Assembly: GCA_035610835.1 (NCBI GenBank)
Contig: CM069447.1
Coordinates: 57,915,048 to 57,979,047 of the forward strand
Direction: 5' to 3'
DNA: 64,000 bases
DNA from: Ophiura sarsii
Taxonomy: Eukaryota; Echinodermata; Ophiuroidea; Amphilepidida; Ophiuridae
Shown piece by piece: positions 58,937-64,000 of this stretch (position 1 is its first letter; each line of letters begins with the position of its first letter). The position numbers and the translations under genes were made by a program. The notes beneath the pieces are model-generated. The model saw only the letters and a list, made by a program, of their open reading frames with translations. It was not told the origin of the DNA and made no database searches.

Positions 58937-59220
58937 ATGGATCCATCACTGCTAATTGATACCTTTGAAAAAGTGACTACAGTTTGTTCAATGACAAGTG
59001 GCGACAAAGTACGCCATCACCTGACGAGCGGCACACGTCATGTGGTTTCGAACGGATTGTGTCGGTCGGTGTGGGATTCACAGAACGAGCCGTATTTCGC
59101 GATGGCACGCGACAACAGCGCACGCAGTATGTATTACCGGCAAAATATGGGCGTGAGAGGCCGTATTTTACCGGTATAAAAGAATGTGTGGATAGGGTCT
59201 GTCGTGGGAAGAAGGGATAA
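58937..59220 (+). other. Possible coding fragment, unrecognised
   Basis: Downstream of the pyrimidine tract the composition becomes GC-richer. Frame 1 (from about 58984) stays open for about 78 codons to TAA at 59218-59220 and reads with varied, charged residues (GFERIVSVGVGFTERAVF, YGRERPYFTG, DRVCRGKKG). Frame 2 from ATG at 58937 is open for about 80 codons. I recognise neither. It could be an exon, a transposon fragment or chance. No splice or promoter signal is certain. Confidence 0.2.
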
Positions 59221-59421
59221 ATAAGGAATTTATTTTAAGATTCAAGTATATTCAAACCCGGCACCTTGCCAAATAAGATAAATATATTTACCATGTGTAG
59301 TGCTATACAAAGTACACCAAACTTTATTTTGACATGATTATATCCATTATCATTTGTAGTGTATCGGTTAATTCACTGTCTAGACATTTCTTATGCGGGA
59401 AATATAACCCTGTTGTATGGA

Positions 59422-59452
<31 letters not shown>

Positions 59453-60116
59453 AAAATGTTGACCAAACCAAATCAAAAATTAAATGGGTCTAGAAAAACG
59501 GGCTAGTCATATAAAATGAACAGCTCATCAACATCAAGACATTTACAACAGGCTCTATTATCATGATTATATAACTAGGCTCTAGGAATATTAAAAGAGG
59601 ATAGTTTCAAAACGCGTCTGAAGCAATATTGGTGTACGTGTAGATAACTTAGACTTTAACAACATAACGTGAACCTCTCCGTTTGAAAGAATTTAGCTGA
59701 AAAAAACGACAGGTCTAAGTTTAAAAAAAAAACATCTACTACAAAATTATTGAAAGTCCGCCCTCTATTGACTCGTTGATAATTTCTTAGTATGTTTTAT
59801 AATAACGGTAAGTCAAGCGAGTCTACGATTATCTTAATCTCATCATGTCTAATAATATCAACTAAAGAAATCTTAGATGGTGGCGACATTCCGTATCATT
59901 TGGTTAGTCTCATTGTAATGCAATTATGAAAACCGTTACGCGTCGTATTCAATAGGCCTACTTGCTGTCGATCCCAATTTTTTTTGAAAGTTACATATTT
60001 CGCCACGATCAAACTGATCCATTTTAAAACATTCGAAAATACGAAGACGTTTAATTCTTCATCGTGAAATGCCTAATGTCACTGTATGGTAATACATTTA
60101 TGAACAAACATCTGTG
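59221..60116. other. No gene; C28 homopolymer at 59422-59449
   Basis: AT-rich sequence with a run of 28 C (59422-59449). No reading frame or repeat partner recognised. Confidence 0.5.
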
Positions 60117-60120
60117 TTAA

Positions 60121-60492
60121 AGGTATATTATGTGATCTTTCCAGGGAACGCCCTCAACATCGAAAAAAATTGAAAGCAGATTTTCTTGCAGACTTACATT
60201 TCTGTTCATAAATCGTACATACATTCCAAGTTACAGGGCGACACGATTCTTAATTACTTCAAAATCATGGTTTTAGAGTGAAAATAAACTGTCGGGATAA
60301 CACGACAGTTTATATTTTCACTCTAAATTCACTCTAAAACCATGATTTTGAGGTAGTTAGAAATCGTACTGCTCTGTAGCTTGGAATGTATGTACGATTT
60401 ATGATCAGAAATGTAAATCTGCAAGAAAATATAATTTCTAAAAAAAATCATGAATAGAGAGCGCTCTCTGGAAAAGATCACATAATATGCCT
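60121..60492. mobile_element. piggyBac-type palindromic MITE, copy 2 (372 bp)
   Basis: TTAA on both sides (60117-60120 and 60493-60496). Ends AGGTATATTATGTGATCTT and inverse, with the centre AAACTGTCGGGATAACACGACAGTTT as in copy 1. The left arm here keeps a segment (GATTTTCTTGCAGACTTACA region) lost from copy 1, so this is the more complete palindrome. The 106-aa minus frame at 60329-60649 runs through one arm and is not a gene. Confidence 0.88.
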
Positions 60493-60496
60493 TTAA

Positions 60497-61555
60497 TACT
60501 AAATGTATCTTTTTCAGGAACGAATAATAACGTACATTCTGATTGCAAACGCAAATCAAGGTCATGATGAAATTAACAAGACACACTGAAATGTGTTTGG
60601 CTATGTGTTGTACCGTGTTGTGTAGTACAGTACTTTGCTGACATCGCACTATAAATAGTGACAGAGTATTGGAGTGTTGAAAAGCCTAAACATAGGTATC
60701 TCAGCTGATTTAGAAAGCGAACCTCGTTAAAATACATTGAGTAATGGCCTACTTGATAATTCAACCATCCCGTGGATTGGACAAAGTATAGGCCTTTATC
60801 ACGCTACCATGCCACCAGGGTTCTAGCCAGGACCATTTTAGAACCGGGTAAATTTACTGACGGCGAACGGAGAAAATGTAGCGAACGAAGTGCAGTGGAT
60901 CATGGCATGGGATCCAGAGGCCTTCTTAATGTCTTTTTAGGTTTTTTTAATGCACTTTGAGGGTTCCTGCCACATAATTTCATGTTTTATGAGGCAGTTT
61001 AATGATTTTATCCACAAATTGTTTAAAAAAAATCTAAAAAAAAAAAATTAAAAAAAAAAAAAATCTTTTTTTTCTTCTTTTCTTTTTATGAGTGCCGGGC
61101 GAAGCATGCCACCATTGCGTTTCAATATGCATGCCTAAAGTGTTTGTGACGCCTTTGCCAAAAAAGAAACAGTTATTTCTGACTAATCCTGTATAGAATC
61201 ATCGCAGATTTACTCGCATAATAATTTGCCATAGCAAATTAAAAATAATTTACCAGACATTAGGATGCCAATCATATAGAATATTAATGAAACATACGAA
61301 CACTATTAACAACATTTTTGGTGCCAGTTCTGAAAATAGAGCTTTGAATATTATTATTTACTATAATAGCGCCCTCATCGGCCACATTTCCCAAAGAGTT
61401 ACATGTAAAATGTGTGTCAAGTAGAAAATGCCGATAATTTAAAAAGGACTCCAACAATTTTCTTGACATTTCCACCGTATACTCTTATTCATTAGCACTA
61501 CCTAAATCAGGTCAAACCGTAAAAGTGTCACTATATAATCTTTCTTTTATCCCAT
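60497..61555. other. No recognised gene; A- and T-rich runs
   Basis: Contains CCACCAGGGTTCTAGCCAGG (60811-60830), a phrase I have seen in invertebrate repeats, and A-rich/T-rich runs at 61022-61088. No gene is supported. Confidence 0.35.
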
Positions 61556-61780
61556 AATTATAATAAAGCGGACAGTCGAACAGCCGTGCGGGAGAGGGGA
61601 TAAAATAGTATTTTTCAGTTGTCACACTACAAATCGCTGCGAAACCCCCTGGATTCGATCTACCCTCGGACCCTCCGATCACCACCGCCGCGTCCCTAAC
61701 CACTGAGCTAAAACTGCCAACGCTGCCCGGGCAGCGATTTCGTCCCCACATTATTAGCTCGGACGATGACGTCATCGAAT
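61556..61780 (-). mobile_element. tRNA-derived SINE
   Basis: Minus strand: A box TTAGCTCAGTGGTTAGGGACG and B box TAGATCGAATCC with tRNA-like spacing. A self-complementary segment, AATCGCTGCCCGGGCAGCG, lies upstream. At the plus-strand right end is the palindrome CGATGACGTCATCG (about 61763-61776). The anticodon region does not form a good stem, so this is a SINE rather than a tRNA gene. The 87-aa frame at 61512-61775 is incidental. Confidence 0.7.
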
Positions 61781-61859
61781 CAATTACATTGTTTGTTTTT
61801 ATCTATACATGGGTATAATACTACAGGTTGTGTCAAAAAGTGTCCAATGTGAAACATGG

Positions 61860-62940
61860 TTATTCCGCCATGAACAAATATGAACATTGGAAGTACAGTA
61901 TGTATCTGGAGTAAACATGTTTATAATATACACACGATTCAGATGAGCATACACGGTCTATCCGACGGTTTTACAAATTTGCACTTTAGTTTCCTGGAAT
62001 AGAGTGTCCGATGTTCACGAGAAGGAATAACACGTACATGTACTTTAATTCTCGAAAGGACACGAGTCAAGCTAACTTAACTCAATTCGTGCAACATTTA
62101 AAATATCGATATAAAAGTATGGTTTTCATATTTCTTTGTGAATGCTGTTGATGAAGAGCTAATGTTTACAGATACTTCCTAGATAATGTTGAAGGAAAAA
62201 AAAGAATCTGAAAATGTTTAAGAATTTGGTCAAACAAACCTGAACATTTAGTAGAGCCAGAGGTCCATCTACCCGTTAAACACGTATCCTTCTCCATAAG
62301 TAATCCCAGTTATACAGTACATTAGTACATACGTAGCAGTGCTCCTGACAGTAAACAAAACGAAGACGCAACTGTTATGACTGTTTACTGCGCTCATATG
62401 ACGGGTCAATCACTCCAATTAAGTAATGACATTCCTTCCGCAATTCACGTCTCAATTATGGGTCACAGGAACCACAATGCGTGCCTTACGTAGTACATTG
62501 TATAGGCATGTTTGATACATTTAACAAATAAGGTCGTAACGGAAAAATATGATATTCATAAAAGCGTTCTACATTGTAAAGCCACGGGTCAGTTTTCAAA
62601 CACTTTTTTAAAGGAAGGTAAATGAATTTAACTTGATATGGCTGAATAGACTATTGGGCGGAAACCAATTAAAGACTCCCATGTAAACTTAGACATCAGG
62701 CATTCCCCGAGGACCAACGTGTTCTCCTATCGTTTTCATCGAGAGTGCTTGTGAGATTGTAAGTATTCTGTACTTACAATTTCCAATAAGCTCACATATC
62801 AAATTCGGCTGAACTATCCGTAAGAAAAGTTCTTTTGAAGTTTTACCCTTAATGCATAATGAATGATAAACTCCCTCTCACGCTACCTTTACCTTTCAAT
62901 ACGTACACACGTATTTACGTTGCGAAAACATGTATTTCTT
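61860..62940. repeat. Third copy of the segment A end, unit 1
   Basis: 61880-62110 matches 63310-63510 (TTTAGTTTCCTG, AATAGAGTGTCCGAT, ACGTACATGTA). 62150-62940 matches 42650-43400 (GCAGTGCTCCTG, AATCACTCCAATTA, CACAATGCGTGCCTTACG, TTCTACATTGTAAAG and TTTTCAAAC). Confidence 0.75.
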
Positions 62941-63289
62941 AGTTCGTGACGGTTTATATTCACTGACCTATATAATTATTAGTCGCTAAGTACTATATAA
63001 AAGTTCACGAAACAATTCTTACGTTTTATTAAAGCTTAGTTTTTAGAATAATGACCCTTGCACCTCTTTTGGAATTACGATCTTTCAGAATAAAGACCAT
63101 TCGGAATAACGAACCTGACCCGGTCACAGGTATCTAGTTATTTTTTTTCATTTGAAGTCTTTGGAAGAAGAATGTCATAACAAGTTTTATACCTTCAACA
63201 AATAAAAATAAAATAAGTTATGAACATCTTACTTGTGTATTTCGTGTATTCTATATACATAACGTATTGGTTGCATTTGATGAGGCCCA

Positions 63290-63885
63290 AGTATATTAAC
63301 TCGGAATTACAATGGGCTGAATCGGGAATCAACAATGACCTCACAATACACACGTTTCAGTTGAGCGTACAATATCTATACAACGGTGTGACAAATGTGT
63401 CGGTTAACTATATATTTGCATTTTAGTTTCCTGAAATAGAGTGTCCGATTTGTACAAGATTGAATGAAACGTACATGTATATTAATGTTCGAGAATACAC
63501 GACATGTACACATGTACTACAGCAAACACTATGATTGAATCCAAAATACTATATTCGTAAAAATTAAGCTAATTTTTACAGATAAATTTGAAAAATAGAC
63601 TAAAATAATTAAGAATTTTGGAAAATCACCGGCACCTTACAGGCCAATCCTAGTTATACGGTATAACTGTTATTAGTTCATATACGTAGTGCTCCTGACT
63701 GTAAAACACCAAGACGCAACTGTTTACAGTGGCCACCCGTCGGGTCAATTACTCCAATTAAGTAATGACATTTCTTCAAAGAGTCGTACTCTAAATTATG
63801 TGTTACAGGAACCACAACGCGTGCCTTACAGAGTATAGAGATGTATACATTTAACAAATTAATACCGTAACGGAAAAAACACTTG
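63290..63885. repeat. Fourth copy of the segment A end, unit 2
   Basis: Direct repeat of about 61880-62550 at an offset of about 1.4 kb: TTTAGTTTCCTGAAATAGAG, GTGCTCCTGACTGTAAA, CTCCAATTAAGTAATGACAT and CACAACGCGTGCCTTACAG. It breaks off at 63885, where a composite-element terminus begins. Confidence 0.75.
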
Positions 63886-63886
63886 T

Positions 63887-64000
63887 GGCAGAATGCACCA
63901 AACTGGCGTAACTTAATAGGGAGGTAAGCTACCTCCCTAGTAGTTATGCCCTAACTGTAGCGTAACTTACAAACGATGTAATTCTGAGAGCATAACTGGC
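63887..64000. mobile_element. Start of another composite inverted-repeat element (cut by window end)
   Basis: Matches the inverse of 52620-52746: GTAACTTAATAGGGAGGTAA, hairpin GGGAGGTA..TACCTCCC, TAGTAGTTATGCYCTAACTG and AACGATGTAATTCT. The outermost bases (GCAGAATGCACCAA) are diverged from CGGCCGAGTGCACCAA. The rest lies outside the window. Confidence 0.75.

Noticed and set aside
58553..59179. 208-codon frame as a protein
   Set aside because: The middle is a translated pyrimidine tract (Phe/Ser/Pro string) and the start lies in a repeat element.
61763..61776. CRE-type palindrome CGATGACGTCATCG as a promoter element
   Set aside because: TGACGTCA-like octamers are scattered through the window and no transcription start or gene lies nearby; reported only as part of the SINE region.

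Overview
The window looks like non-coding, repeat-dense nuclear DNA from a marine invertebrate animal. I infer this from AT-rich sequence without long host reading frames, an L2/CR1-type LINE, several families of non-autonomous DNA transposons with recognisable target-site duplications, tRNA-derived SINEs, and motifs such as GCGCGTAGCGCGCG that I associate with echinoderm, hemichordate and cnidarian genomes. The phylum is a guess. I could not recognise any host protein-coding gene, true tRNA, rRNA or CRISPR array. The only long open reading frame is the LINE ORF at 8153-10204 (minus strand).

Layout. 62-513: inverted-repeat element. 985-4700: tandemly duplicated non-coding blocks, with a distant related block at 17.6-17.95 kb. 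4730-6056: long-inverted-repeat element. 6.2-6.95 kb: dispersed repeat shared with 50.8-51.1 kb. 7.54-10.58 kb: a DNA-transposon copy split by a 5'-truncated LINE; an uninterrupted relative lies at 36334-37331. 11125-12184: TA-flanked inverted-repeat element. 15.0-15.9 kb: broken reverse transcriptase. 16.1-17.3 kb: three foldback elements or pieces. 19.08-21.32 and 21.34-23.14 kb: a diverged tandem duplication, the second unit carrying a SINE. 24.04-24.24 kb: LINE C-terminal fragment. 27.4-28.5 kb: tandem repeats interrupted by a TTAA-flanked palindromic element. 28.75-30.36 kb: a nearly identical 422-bp direct repeat separated by 769 bp.

From about 32.5 kb to the end the window is dominated by a diverged, collinear segmental duplication: segment A (about 32.5-43.4 kb) and segment B (about 44.1-57.4 kb), with the A end repeated again at 62.1-62.9 and 63.5-63.9 kb. 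Differences between A and B are largely mobile or expandable DNA. A alone has a piggyBac-type relic with a nested hAT element, SINE and LINE fragments, the 998-bp DNA transposon and a Harbinger-type MITE. B alone has a 620-bp minisatellite, another MITE, and a 1.2-kb inverted-repeat element with an embedded tRNA-like SINE. Five cassettes in A and B keep a palindromic GGGAAATTCCC-like core.

No pathway or operon logic can be read here. I found no convincing new protein-based system. The most interesting signals are the nested insertions with empty-site comparators, the composite inverted-repeat/SINE element, the conserved palindromic cassette, and the GTGGGGGTA-rich 422-bp duplicate. All alignments were made by eye, so boundaries are approximate unless a target-site duplication fixes them.
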